A stretch of DNA of 64,000 nucleotides. Source: Bradyrhizobium sp. BTAi1. Lineage in GTDB: Bacteria > Pseudomonadota > Alphaproteobacteria > Rhizobiales > Xanthobacteraceae. The position numbers and the translations under genes are program-made. Below the pieces are notes generated by a model. That model was not told where the DNA came from, did no database searches, and was given only the letters and a program-made list of their open reading frames with translations. The stretch is taken from positions 4,359,501-4,423,500 of the forward strand of contig NC_009485.1 of the NCBI RefSeq assembly GCF_000015165.1, written 5' to 3'. This document shows, one piece after another, positions 18,399 to 27,439 of this stretch (positions are counted from its first letter, which is position 1; each line of letters opens with the position of its first letter).

Positions 18399-18626
18399 AT
18401 GACCACCACGCGTCGCCCATCTGATCCCAAAGGCACCGGCTCGCTGAGCCTGTCGCATCCCGAGTCCGGCAGTCATCTCGCGCATTGGCCGCCGCCGACC
18501 ATGAGTCGCGAGCTCAAGCCGATGCCGGTCAAGCATCGCAGCAGCGAACCGGTCAAGCACGCCACCCGCCGCGGCTGGCGGCTGACACGCGCGATGTTCG
18601 CCGAGTTCCAGGACGACGAAGGTTAG
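18399..18626 (+). CDS. Small conserved-looking hypothetical protein
   Basis: The 75-residue basic protein begins MTTTRRPSDPKGTGS and ends with the acidic tail EFQDDEG. GGAG lies 8 bases before the ATG, which supports translation. It has no transmembrane segment or known motif. It fills the gap between glmS and glmU on the opposite strand and converges on glmU with 15 bases between stops. Not recognised. Confidence 0.55.
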   Translation: MTTTRRPSDPKGTGSLSLSHPESGSHLAHWPPPTMSRELKPMPVKHRSSEPVKHATRRGWRLTRAMFAEFQDDEG

Positions 18627-18641
18627 GCCGCCGAGTCCTGT

Positions 18642-19988
18642 TCACTTCTTTTGGCGCGACTTCGCGCTCCGGAAGCGCGCGGCCGCTCCCTCGCGTGTCG
18701 TCTGCGGGCTGCGCTCGAGTGCCAGCGCGTCCTCAGGCACGTCGCGCGTGATCACCGATCCCGAGCCGATATAAGCGCGCGCGCCGATATTGATCGGCGC
18801 GACCAGCGACGTGTTGGTGCCGATGAAAGCGCCCTCGCCGATCCTGGTCTTATGCTTGTTGAAGCCGTCATAATTGCAGGTGATGGTGCCGGCCCCGATG
18901 TTCGAATGGGCACCGACATGGGCGTCGCCGATATAGGACAAATGGTTGACCTTGACGCCCGCCTCCAGCACTGCGGCCTTGGCCTCGACGAAATTGCCGA
19001 TCTTGGCGCCGTCGCCCATTGATGTGCCGGGCCGCAGCCGCGCGAACGGTCCCAGCAGGGTGTTGCGGCCGAGCGTCGACTGCACGAGATGCGAGAACGA
19101 ATGGATGACGGCACCGTCGCCGATGGAGACGCCGGGACCGATCACGACGAATGGCTCGATCGTCACGTCCTTGCCGAACTTGGTGTCGGCCGCGAGATAG
19201 ACGGTCTCTGGCGCAATCAAGGTCACGCCCGCGTCCATGGCCGCCTGCCGCAGACGGTTCTGCATCACGGCCTCGGCCTCGGCAAGCTGCGCCTTGGTGT
19301 TGATGCCGCGCACCTCGTCCTCCGAGGTCTCGATGACCGCCGCATCCAGCCCCTGCGCGCGTGCGATCGCCACCGCGTCGACCAGATAATACTCGCCCTT
19401 GCTGTTGGCGTTGCCGATCTTGTCCAGAATGGCCAGCGCATGACGGCCATCCATCGCCATCACCCCGGCATTGCACAGCGTGATCGCCCGCTCCGCCTCG
19501 GTCGCATCGGCCTGCTCGCGGATGGCGACCAGTTTGCTTCCGTCCATCAGCAGCCGTCCGTAACCGGTCGGATCGGCGGCGCGAAAGCCGAGCACGGCGA
19601 GCGCTGCGCCCTCGGCGAGTTGCGCGCGCAGCCGCGCAAAGGTCGCAGCCGTGATCAATGGCGTATCGCCAAAGGCAATCAACAGATCGTCGGCGCCGCG
19701 GGCAATCGCCTCGCGCGCGGCCAAGACCGCATGCGCGGTCCCCAGCCGCTCGCGCTGGATGAAAATGTCGACATCGGGTCGCAGGCGCTTGGCCTCCGTC
19801 TCGACCGCGGCGTGCTCCGGTCCGAGCACCACGGCGAGGCGGGCGCCGTCTCCACTCGGCGCCGCCGCCAGCACGTGGGCCAGCATCGATTCGCCGGCGA
19901 CCGGGTGCAGCACCTTCGGCAGGCTCGCGCGCATCCGCGTGCCCTCACCCGCGGCAAGCACGATTGTGAGACTGGATCGAGCGGTCAT
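18642..19988 (-). CDS. glmU: Bifunctional GlmU (acetyltransferase/uridylyltransferase)
   Basis: GlmU acetylates glucosamine-1-phosphate and then transfers UMP to give UDP-GlcNAc for peptidoglycan and lipid A. The 448-residue protein has the N-terminal pyrophosphorylase motif LAAGEGTRM..LPKVLHPVAG (about 11-31) and a C-terminal left-handed beta-helix with hexapeptide repeats, including NFVEAKAAVLEAG and the NYDGFNKHKT acetyltransferase site. The length is normal. With glmS 475 bases away on the same strand, it forms a UDP-GlcNAc supply locus. Confidence 0.97.
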   Translation of the reverse strand: MTARSSLTIVLAAGEGTRMRASLPKVLHPVAGESMLAHVLAAAPSGDGARLAVVLGPEHAAVETEAKRLRPDVDIFIQRERLGTAHAVLAAREAIARGADDLLIAFGDTPLITAATFARLRAQLAEGAALAVLGFRAADPTGYGRLLMDGSKLVAIREQADATEAERAITLCNAGVMAMDGRHALAILDKIGNANSKGEYYLVDAVAIARAQGLDAAVIETSEDEVRGINTKAQLAEAEAVMQNRLRQAAMDAGVTLIAPETVYLAADTKFGKDVTIEPFVVIGPGVSIGDGAVIHSFSHLVQSTLGRNTLLGPFARLRPGTSMGDGAKIGNFVEAKAAVLEAGVKVNHLSYIGDAHVGAHSNIGAGTITCNYDGFNKHKTRIGEGAFIGTNTSLVAPINIGARAYIGSGSVITRDVPEDALALERSPQTTREGAAARFRSAKSRQKK

Positions 19989-20134
19989 TCAACACCTTGA
20001 ATTGAGAGGCAAATCAGCACACGGCCACACCGCGTTGTCATAATGCGTTTTCTGCCCGCGGCAAACCTCCACCGACTGAAGCCTGCAGTGGTTTTCCTGT
20101 TAATGTTCGCCCGTGATTCGATTAAGGCAGGTTC

Positions 20135-21391
20135 ATGGCTAAGGACTCCCACAATTCAGCCGCAGTTCGAGGAGTTGAGAAAACTGGCGGAAAGCTGTCC
20201 GGGTTGTTCGCGGACGAGAACGAGTTCGACCGCCGGACGCTGTGGCGGCTCGGCTGGTGGGGTGCGGGTGCCGTGGGAGCCGTCGGCCTGGCCATTTTCG
20301 CCAGTCAGACCGCGCAGGGCTGGCGTCGCGACCGGGTTTCGGCGGCCGATCTGTCGCGCCAGACTCAGCTGATCCAGTCACTCGCCAAGGAGACGCAAGG
20401 CGAAGCGCGCCAGCTTGCGGCGGCCATTGAGACGCTCAACACCGACCGCGACCGGCTCTATGCCCGGGTCACCGTGCTCGAGCAGGGCCTGGACTCCGTC
20501 ACCGGCGCGCTTGCCAAACAGACGCCGCCCCAGGCCACGGCAAGCCCGCCCCCGAACAGCCGTAGCGCGCCGCCGCCGGCGGTCGCCGCTGTGGAGTCGC
20601 AGCCGCCATCGCCCTCGCCCAGTCCGGCATCGCCGAGCCCGCTGCCGGCCTATGCGAACATGTCGCCTTTCATGGCGGCGCCGACCACGGTTCCGGGAGC
20701 CGGGGTCGGACGCGCGGGCACGACCGCTTCGCCGGCGCCGGCGCCCTCGCCCGCGGCAACGCCCGCCACAGCCAGTTCGCCCGCGCCGGCCGCCGCCAAG
20801 CCACCTGACGCCGACAAGATCGCCAAGGCCGAGCCAGCGGATTCCGCCGGCCCAACCGACAGTTCGGACAGCGTCGCCACAGCTGTCCAGAAGACCGAAT
20901 TCGCCGTCGATCTCGGCGGCGCGAATTCGATTGGCGGTCTGCGAACGATGTGGCGCGGCCTGAGCAAGACCAACGCCGATCTCGCCGCGCTGCGTCCGAT
21001 CATCATCCTGAAAGAGGGCCAGTCTGGCCCCGGCATGCAGCTGCGGCTCGGGGCCGGCCCGCTCAGCGATGCGGCCGCGGCGGCCCGGATCTGCGCGACG
21101 CTGACAGAGCTGCAGCGCACCTGCGAAACCACGGTCTATGACGGCCAGCGGCTGTCGCTGCGCGATGAGCCGGACGGCTCCGACGCAGCCAAATCGGCCA
21201 CACCGGCGCCGGCCGCCCAGAAGCCGCCGGCGCAACGCCGCCGCACGCTGCAGCCCCAGGCGCTGCAGCAACGCCATGGCAAGCGCGAGGAACCGCCTCC
21301 ACCCCCGGCGGCGGCCGCGCCGGCACCTCCGCCCGAGGCGCCCAAGCCCGAGCAGCCCTCAGCGCTGTCGTCCTTCTTCCGCCGCTCCTGA
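20135..21391 (+). CDS. Membrane-anchored Pro/Ala-rich protein with coiled coil and possible SPOR-like C-terminus
   Basis: The 418-residue protein has a cytosolic head of about 38 residues, one transmembrane helix (about 38-60), a predicted coiled coil (about 70-128, heptad-like QLAAAIETLNTDRDRL), a long Pro/Ala linker (130-250) and a compact segment (about 255-345) where GPLSDAAAAARICATL resembles part of a SPOR peptidoglycan-binding fold. A Pro-rich tail ends with LSSFFRRS. This architecture suggests an envelope protein that reaches into the periplasm. The SPOR resemblance is inference; no named family is claimed. Confidence 0.7.
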   Translation: MAKDSHNSAAVRGVEKTGGKLSGLFADENEFDRRTLWRLGWWGAGAVGAVGLAIFASQTAQGWRRDRVSAADLSRQTQLIQSLAKETQGEARQLAAAIETLNTDRDRLYARVTVLEQGLDSVTGALAKQTPPQATASPPPNSRSAPPPAVAAVESQPPSPSPSPASPSPLPAYANMSPFMAAPTTVPGAGVGRAGTTASPAPAPSPAATPATASSPAPAAAKPPDADKIAKAEPADSAGPTDSSDSVATAVQKTEFAVDLGGANSIGGLRTMWRGLSKTNADLAALRPIIILKEGQSGPGMQLRLGAGPLSDAAAAARICATLTELQRTCETTVYDGQRLSLRDEPDGSDAAKSATPAPAAQKPPAQRRRTLQPQALQQRHGKREEPPPPPAAAAPAPPPEAPKPEQPSALSSFFRRS

Positions 21392-21494
21392 TCGAATTCA
21401 CCTGCTCCGCGAAGCGCTTGGACCGGTCTGTGAAAGCAGCCCGGAAGCGCTTTGCGGCTTGTCCGCACGGCCGTTCCGCAGCATAGTCCGGCGC

Positions 21495-21875
21495 ATGAAA
21501 AAGACCCCGTTCCGCCTCTCGCCCTATCAGGTGCAATGGCTCCTGATCGTTGGCTTCGTCACCGTCGGTTACGCCCTCTATCTGCGCTATCTCGCGATCG
21601 AGCTGTCGAGCGTCGCGCTCGCCTGCGACGCGGGTCTGCAGACCCTCGCCTGCAAGAGCCGGGCGGTGGCGACGACGCTGTTCAAGAATTCCGTGTTCGG
21701 CGCGACCGCGCTGGTGATCGCGGTCCTGCATGTGATGCGGCCGTCGATCGTGCTCTTGACCGGCGGGCTGATCGCCGCCGGCCTCGGCATCGTGCTCTAC
21801 AATATCGTGCTGTCGGGGCTGGCGATCGGCCTGCTCATCCTCGGATTTGCACGGCCCGCGCCCGCCACAGCGTGA
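21495..21875 (+). CDS. Small multi-span membrane protein
   Basis: The 126-residue protein has a short polar N-terminus (MKKTPFRLSPYQVQW) and three or four hydrophobic helices. Between the first two lies the pair ACDAGLQTLAC, whose two cysteines could form a periplasmic disulfide. It lies 103 bases after the preceding membrane-anchored protein and may share its transcript. Its last 41 bases overlap the convergent glucan gene tail to tail. No family recognised. Confidence 0.65.
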   Translation: MKKTPFRLSPYQVQWLLIVGFVTVGYALYLRYLAIELSSVALACDAGLQTLACKSRAVATTLFKNSVFGATALVIAVLHVMRPSIVLLTGGLIAAGLGIVLYNIVLSGLAIGLLILGFARPAPATA

Positions 21876-23547
21876 CGGCGAGCGTCAGGTACATCGCGCA
21901 GGTCCACAGCGCCTGCCAATTGTCGCGCCCCTCATTGTAGATCACATAGACTGAGGAAATCGCGAGCAGGCCGGCGAAGCTCGCCTCCGCGATCGGCCGG
22001 CCGCCCTGCGCCGGGCGGTTGGCCAGCAGCATCGCGAACGGCACCACCGCCATGGTCAGGCTGGCGAACGGGAAGTCGCGGTAACGCGGATCGAACACGA
22101 AGCCGAGCGCGGTCTCGGCCGCGATCAGCACGGTCACGATCAGCACCAGGCCGAGCGCATAGGTGATCTTGAGCTGTTTGCGGCCGTCATTCGGCCCGAG
22201 CAGGTCGAGGAAGGTCGGCAGAGGCCGGCCAGCCATCGCCGCATTGGCCCCCAGGATCGGCGCCAGCACGCCGGCGGCAAGCAGCGCGCCCCATTGCAGC
22301 CAGCCGCCGAAGCCCAGGCTCTCATAAAACATCTTGTCCGCGGCCATGCCGAACAGCACGCCCGCCGTGGTCGCGGAGAGTCCGACCCCGATCCAGGCCG
22401 AGAGGTGCGGCGGCCAGGGCCGGCGCCGCACCGTCAGCCAGCCCGACAGGAACACCACAAAGGACAGGATCATGCCGGCCGCCATCTGCAGCTTCCACTG
22501 CGGATAGTTGCTGACCGGCTGGCCCGGCGGATATTTCAGCGCGCGCTGGTCGTCGCTGATCAGGCCCCAATAGCCGCCGACGGTGCCTTCGAGCTTGCGC
22601 TTCCAGGGCTGGTCATAGGCCTCGATCAGGTTGACGCGGAAATTCTCGCGCTTGGCCAAGGTCAGGATCTCCGACACCACGCGGGCCTGGTTGGCGCGCG
22701 ACGGCAGCGCGCCCTCGCGCATGCGGCCCTCGCTCGGCCAGCCGGTCTCGCCGATCAGGATCTCCTTGCCGGGAAACGCCACGCCGACCTGCTGGCGGAT
22801 GGTGTCGACATGGGCGGCGGCGAATTTCGCGCGCACCGGCATGTCCTCCCAATACGGCAGGATGTGAACCGTCACGAAATCGACGATGTCATAGAGTTCG
22901 CGGTTGCGCAGCCAGTATTCCCACACGTCGGCATAGGTGACGGGCACCGTGACCTGCGCCTTGACGCTGCGAATCGTCGCGGCGAGATCGGCGGTGGTCA
23001 TCTCGCCGCGCAGCAGCACCTCATTGCCGACCACGGCCGACGTGATCACGCCCGGATAGCGCTTGATCAGGTCGACGGCGATGCCGATCTGCTGCTGGTT
23101 CTTCAGCTTGTTGGACCCGAGCCAGATGCCCTGGATGACCTTGATGCCGACGCGCGCCGCGATGCCCGGCACCTGGTCGAGCCCGTTCTCGATCGAATAG
23201 GTGCGCACGCAATCCGAGATTTTGGCGAGCTGGACCAGGTCCTGCTCGATCTGGTCGGCCTCGATATGCGTGGTCGGATCCAGCGGGCTCTGCTGACCGC
23301 GGAACGGCGCGTAGGAGACGCATTGAACTTTGGAATCGAGCTCGATGGGGGCGCGTGCGAGCACAATGGGCTTGGCGAGCCACCACCACATGGCGGCGAT
23401 GACACCCAAGGAAATGAGCAGAAGCGCCAGCGGTGTACGAAGGGATTTCAGTTCCGTTCTCCAGGCAGGGTGGTGTCGATTACCCGGTCGGCGGCGATCT
23501 GCCAAGGGCTCTGCCGCACACGCGTCATCGGCCGCGTGCGGCGGCAA
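21835..23547 (-). CDS. ndvC: NdvC-like GH17 membrane protein (cyclic beta-1,3/1,6-glucan synthesis)
   Basis: The protein (up to 570 residues) has an N-terminal transmembrane helix, a GH17-like periplasmic domain opening with VSYAPFRG and carrying VVGNE (about 173, acid/base Glu) and IGETGWPSEG (about 267, nucleophile Glu), then about seven transmembrane helices. In Bradyrhizobium, NdvC is the second enzyme of cyclic beta-(1,3),(1,6)-glucan synthesis and introduces the 1,6 linkages. The divergent ndvB-like gene 1.2 kb away supports this call. The start is uncertain: only TTG codons (23547, 23505) precede the first helix. Confidence 0.85.
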   Translation of the reverse strand: MPPHAADDACAAEPLADRRRPGNRHHPAWRTELKSLRTPLALLLISLGVIAAMWWWLAKPIVLARAPIELDSKVQCVSYAPFRGQQSPLDPTTHIEADQIEQDLVQLAKISDCVRTYSIENGLDQVPGIAARVGIKVIQGIWLGSNKLKNQQQIGIAVDLIKRYPGVITSAVVGNEVLLRGEMTTADLAATIRSVKAQVTVPVTYADVWEYWLRNRELYDIVDFVTVHILPYWEDMPVRAKFAAAHVDTIRQQVGVAFPGKEILIGETGWPSEGRMREGALPSRANQARVVSEILTLAKRENFRVNLIEAYDQPWKRKLEGTVGGYWGLISDDQRALKYPPGQPVSNYPQWKLQMAAGMILSFVVFLSGWLTVRRRPWPPHLSAWIGVGLSATTAGVLFGMAADKMFYESLGFGGWLQWGALLAAGVLAPILGANAAMAGRPLPTFLDLLGPNDGRKQLKITYALGLVLIVTVLIAAETALGFVFDPRYRDFPFASLTMAVVPFAMLLANRPAQGGRPIAEASFAGLLAISSVYVIYNEGRDNWQALWTCAMYLTLAVTLWRARAVQIRG

Positions 23548-23783
23548 CGGCGGCGTGGCATCAGCGGTGCTTTACGATGTGCGGCGAGAAAGTTGGGGCC
23601 TTGCTGGACAAAATCCGAGATTCCGGTCATTGGGACTCCCCGGATGCTCCGAGCGCCGCAACCGGATTTTAGGAACGCAATGCGATACTCGGAATCACTC
23701 TCCCGCCGCAATCGGGGCCGATTTGACCGGCATCAACACTGCGTCCGTCGCGGGACGGCATGAAGGCAACATTCGGGGAATTT

Positions 23784-24356
23784 ATGGGTCGACGCGTGCT
23801 CCAGTCCAAGTTTTCGGTTTTGCGCTTGTCTGCGGCGGTGGGCCTCTCGGTCCTTGCCGGCCTGCCCGGCGCCTTCGCCCAGAGCGGCAGCGACCATCCT
23901 CAGGACCAAAAGCCGCAGGCGGCCAATCCGGCCGACGCCAAGGAGAACCAGCGCAAGGCCGACGAGTTCGGCGAGGCCGCCCAGGCGCTGAGCGGCGGCC
24001 CCGCCGGCAACCCCGAATGCGTCTGGCTCGGCCGCCGCGTCGTCCAGCTGATGTACCGCGACGACCTCGATACCGCCTTCCGCCACCTCGACCTGTATGA
24101 CCGGTTCGGCTGCCCCGGCGGCCACGTCCAGGCCTCGTTCCGCTGCCTGACCCGGTTCATCGCCCAGATCGACGACAAGGTGGCGAATTCGCTGAACAAC
24201 CACGTCCACACCTGCTGGATCAACCCGGACGCCAAGCCGCAGGTGGCCGCCGCCCCGGCACCGGCCGCGCCGCCGGCCCCGACGGGGTCGCAGCCGCAGG
24301 CCGCCCAGCCGGCCGCGCCGCAGGCCTCGCCGTCGCCGCAGCCTGCCAAGCCGTAA
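23784..24356 (+). CDS. Exported protein between ndvC-like and ndvB-like genes
   Basis: The protein (190 residues from the ATG at 23784) has a signal peptide cleaved after GAFA. The mature region begins with a polar segment rich in Gln/Asp and Lys, followed by a small Cys-containing domain (ECVWLGRRVVQLMYRD, CPGGHVQASFRC, HVHTCWIN; four cysteines that could form two disulfides). The tail is Ala/Pro rich. GGGGA lies 5 bases before this ATG, which favours it over the ATG at 23760. Bradyrhizobium has a third glucan gene, ndvD, reported between ndvB and ndvC; this gene has the right position but identity is not shown. Confidence 0.65.
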   Translation: MGRRVLQSKFSVLRLSAAVGLSVLAGLPGAFAQSGSDHPQDQKPQAANPADAKENQRKADEFGEAAQALSGGPAGNPECVWLGRRVVQLMYRDDLDTAFRHLDLYDRFGCPGGHVQASFRCLTRFIAQIDDKVANSLNNHVHTCWINPDAKPQVAAAPAPAAPPAPTGSQPQAAQPAAPQASPSPQPAKP

Positions 24357-24708
24357 TCTGCCAATCCGGAAGCGGACCCGCCTGCGCCGTCGCGGCGCAG
24401 CAACAGGTCTGCCACGCAAACGCCGCATCACCGCTGCAGTTGTCTAATGGCGCTGCAGCGTTATCGTGACGCGAGCGGCGTGAGTCCGACCGCCACCCGG
24501 TTCAGCCCTCGTTCAGCGATGAACGGGCCTAAATGGTGACCCCGGCGTGGTGCCATCGCAGACCCATGGCCGGTTCTCCGCTCGAAGCTGCGCTTCGTTG
24601 TCGTGCCTGGGCAGCACGCCGCGAGGTGCCGCGGCGCGACGCCGGCCGCCGATCGCGCCGTCGCTGTCGCTGCTCCCTCCTCTCCCGCCCGCCATGGTGT
24701 CCTGACCG
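24357..24708. other. Leader region of the ndvB-like gene, nothing definite seen
   Basis: This 352-base stretch between the exported protein and the ndvB-like gene holds no credible ORF, RNA or strong hairpin. It presumably contains the promoter and 5' leader of the ndvB-like gene, since the upstream gene ends in a clear stop with a distinct codon pattern break after it. Confidence 0.5.
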
Positions 24709-27396
24709 ATGCGCGTGATCGCAGCCGTCATCCTGTTCGTCGCCGCCGCGCATGCCGCGCTGTGGGGCCTGTTGCAGCAGAAGCAGAGCGCGCCCGACTT
24801 CACCGGCATGCTGCCGAGCGTGTCCTACGCGCCGTTCGAGGGCACCGACCATCCCGACGTCGACAACATTCCCAATGCCGAGCGCATCCGCAGCGACCTG
24901 AAGAAGCTCGCCACCATCACCCGCGCGATCCGGCTGTATTCGTCGACCGGCGGCGTCGAGCTGGTGCCGCCGATCGCCGCCGAAGTCGGCCTGAAGGTCA
25001 CGCTCGGCGTCTGGATCGACAAGAACGAGGACCGCAACAAGCGCGAGATCGCGGCCGCGATCCAGCTCGCCCGCCGCAACAGCAACGTCATCGGCGTCGT
25101 CGTCGGCAACGAGACGCTGTACCGCGGCGAGCTCAAGCCGGACGAGCTGATCGGCTACATCAAGATGGTCAAGAAGTCGGTCACCGTGCCCGTGACCACC
25201 GGCGAGATCTGGAACCTGTGGCGCGATTATCCGCAGCTCGCCTCCAATGTCGACTTCATCGCCGCGCACGTGCTGCCCTATTGGGAGTTCTTCAACCACA
25301 CCCAGGCCGTCGACCAGGCGGTCGACCGCTACCAGCTGCTGCGCGAAAAATTCCCCGGCAAGCGCATCGTCATCGCCGAGTTCGGCTGGCCGAGCGAGGG
25401 CTACAACCGCGGCATTGCCGATCCCGGCCCGTTCCAGCAGGCCTGGGTGCTGCGCAATTTCGTCACCCGCGCCGAGGCCATCGGCATGGAGTACAACATC
25501 GTCGAGGGCATCGATCAGCCCTGGAAGTTCTTCGAGGGCGGCGTCGGTCCCTATTGGGGCGTGCTGAACGCCGCGCGCGAGGTCAAGTTCGCCTGGACCG
25601 GCCCGATCGTGAACCCGGACTACTGGAAGCTCGCGGCCATCGCGCTCCTTGTCGGCGTGCTGTTGTCGCTGCCGCTGGTGCGGCTGCGCCAGCCGACGGT
25701 GCTGCAGGCGCTGGTGCTGGCGATCACCGCGCATGGCGTCGGCGCCTGGGTCTCCAACGTCTTCGCCTATTGGAACGTGCATTATTTCGTCTGGGGCTCC
25801 GCCTTCGCGCTGACGCTGGGCCTGACGCTGCTGGTTCCGCTGATCCTGATCGCGATGGCCCGCATCGAGGAGATCGCCGCGATCGCCTTCGGCCGGGCGC
25901 CGCGTCGCCTGCTCACCCGCGACAAGGCCGCGCGCGCCCGCGCCGCCGCGCCGGACTATTGCCCGAAGGTCTCGATCCATGTGCCGGCCTATTTCGAGCC
26001 GGTCGAGATGATGAAGCAGACCCTGGATGCGCTGGCCCGGCTCGACTACCCGAACTACGAGGTCGTCGTCATCATCAACAACACGCCGGATCCGGCGTTC
26101 TGGCAGCCGATCCAGGATCACTGCCGCATGCTCGGCGAGCGCTTCAAGTTCATCAATGCCGAGAAGGTCAAGGGCTTCAAGGCCGGCGCGCTGCGCATCG
26201 CCATGGAGCGCACCGCGGTCGATGCCGAGATCATCGGCATCATCGACGCCGACTATGTGGTGACGCCGGACTGGCTGAAGGACCTCGTGCCGGCCTTCGC
26301 CGACCCCGCCGTCGGCCTGGTGCAGGCGCCGCAGGAGCATCGCGACGAGGACCTGTCGCTGATGCACTACATCATGAACGGCGAATATGCCGGCTTCTTC
26401 GACATCGGCATGGTCCAGCGCAACGAGGAGAACGCGATCATCGTGCACGGCACGATGTGCCTGATCCGCCGCGCGGCGATGGACATGGCCGGCGGCTGGT
26501 CGAGCGACACGATCTGCGAGGACACCGATCTCGGCCTCGCGATCCAGGAACTCGGCTGGCAGACCCACTACACCGCCACCCGCTACGGCGCCGGGCTGCT
26601 GCCCGACACCTATGAGGCGTTCAAGAAGCAGCGCCATCGCTGGGCCTATGGCGGCTTCCAGATCGTCAAGAAGCATTGGCGCCGCTTCCTGCCCGGCCGC
26701 AGCCGGCTCACGGCCGACCAGAAGCGCGAATTCTCGCTCGGCTGGCTCAACTGGCTCGGCGCCGAGAGCCTCGGCGTCGTGGTCGCGATCCTGAACCTGA
26801 TCTGGGTGCCGATCGTCGCCTTTGCCGGCATCGCCATTCCCGACAAGATCCTGACCATCCCGATCATCGCCGCCTTCGTGGTCTCGCTCGCCCACTTCTT
26901 GATCCTCTACCGGCTGCGCGTCGCGGTGAAGCCGTGGCAGATGCTGGGCGCGATGATCGCGGCGATGAGCGTGCAATGGACCGTCAGCCGCGCCGTGGCG
27001 CAGGGCCTGATCACCGAGCACCTGGCGTTCGCCCGGACGTCCAAGGGCGGCCTGTCGCGGATGTCGATCGAGTTCCAGGCGTTCTGGGAGGCCGTCATCG
27101 GCGCCCTGCTGCTGATCGGCGCCACCATCCTGATCATGACCAACTATTTGGCGATCACCGAGCTCTACATCTTCGCCGCGGTCCTGATCCTGGAGAGCCT
27201 GCCCTTCCTCTCGGCGGTGGCGATCGCCGTGCTGGAGATGTCGCGCATCAACTCCTTCGAGTTCTGGCGCCACGCCACCGTCCGCACCGCCGAACTGATC
27301 GGCCTGCGCCCGGTCTGGGTGCCCGAGCTGGCCGGCCCCGGCATGCAGCCGGCCGCGCTGAGCGCGGCGCCGACCAAGGCGGTGGAGAAGGTCTGA
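24709..27396 (+). CDS. ndvB: NdvB-like beta-1,3-glucan synthase (GH17 domain plus GT2 glycosyltransferase)
   Basis: The 895-residue protein has an N-terminal membrane anchor, then a GH17-like domain (about 30-290) with VVGNE (about 134) and AEFGWPSEG (about 223), several transmembrane helices, a GT2 synthase domain (about 420-680) with IDADY (about 512), ICEDTDLG and QRHRW (about 641), and C-terminal membrane helices. This is the Bradyrhizobium NdvB design: a UDP-glucose-using inner-membrane synthase of the cyclic beta-1,3 backbone, needed for hypo-osmotic adaptation and effective nodulation. It is divergent from the ndvC-like gene, whose own GH17 domain is recognisably similar. Confidence 0.92.
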   Translation: MRVIAAVILFVAAAHAALWGLLQQKQSAPDFTGMLPSVSYAPFEGTDHPDVDNIPNAERIRSDLKKLATITRAIRLYSSTGGVELVPPIAAEVGLKVTLGVWIDKNEDRNKREIAAAIQLARRNSNVIGVVVGNETLYRGELKPDELIGYIKMVKKSVTVPVTTGEIWNLWRDYPQLASNVDFIAAHVLPYWEFFNHTQAVDQAVDRYQLLREKFPGKRIVIAEFGWPSEGYNRGIADPGPFQQAWVLRNFVTRAEAIGMEYNIVEGIDQPWKFFEGGVGPYWGVLNAAREVKFAWTGPIVNPDYWKLAAIALLVGVLLSLPLVRLRQPTVLQALVLAITAHGVGAWVSNVFAYWNVHYFVWGSAFALTLGLTLLVPLILIAMARIEEIAAIAFGRAPRRLLTRDKAARARAAAPDYCPKVSIHVPAYFEPVEMMKQTLDALARLDYPNYEVVVIINNTPDPAFWQPIQDHCRMLGERFKFINAEKVKGFKAGALRIAMERTAVDAEIIGIIDADYVVTPDWLKDLVPAFADPAVGLVQAPQEHRDEDLSLMHYIMNGEYAGFFDIGMVQRNEENAIIVHGTMCLIRRAAMDMAGGWSSDTICEDTDLGLAIQELGWQTHYTATRYGAGLLPDTYEAFKKQRHRWAYGGFQIVKKHWRRFLPGRSRLTADQKREFSLGWLNWLGAESLGVVVAILNLIWVPIVAFAGIAIPDKILTIPIIAAFVVSLAHFLILYRLRVAVKPWQMLGAMIAAMSVQWTVSRAVAQGLITEHLAFARTSKGGLSRMSIEFQAFWEAVIGALLLIGATILIMTNYLAITELYIFAAVLILESLPFLSAVAIAVLEMSRINSFEFWRHATVRTAELIGLRPVWVPELAGPGMQPAALSAAPTKAVEKV

Positions 27397-27439
27397 AGCC
27401 CCTCCGCGCGCCGCCGCCTGCGTCGGGACGAGCCGAAGA

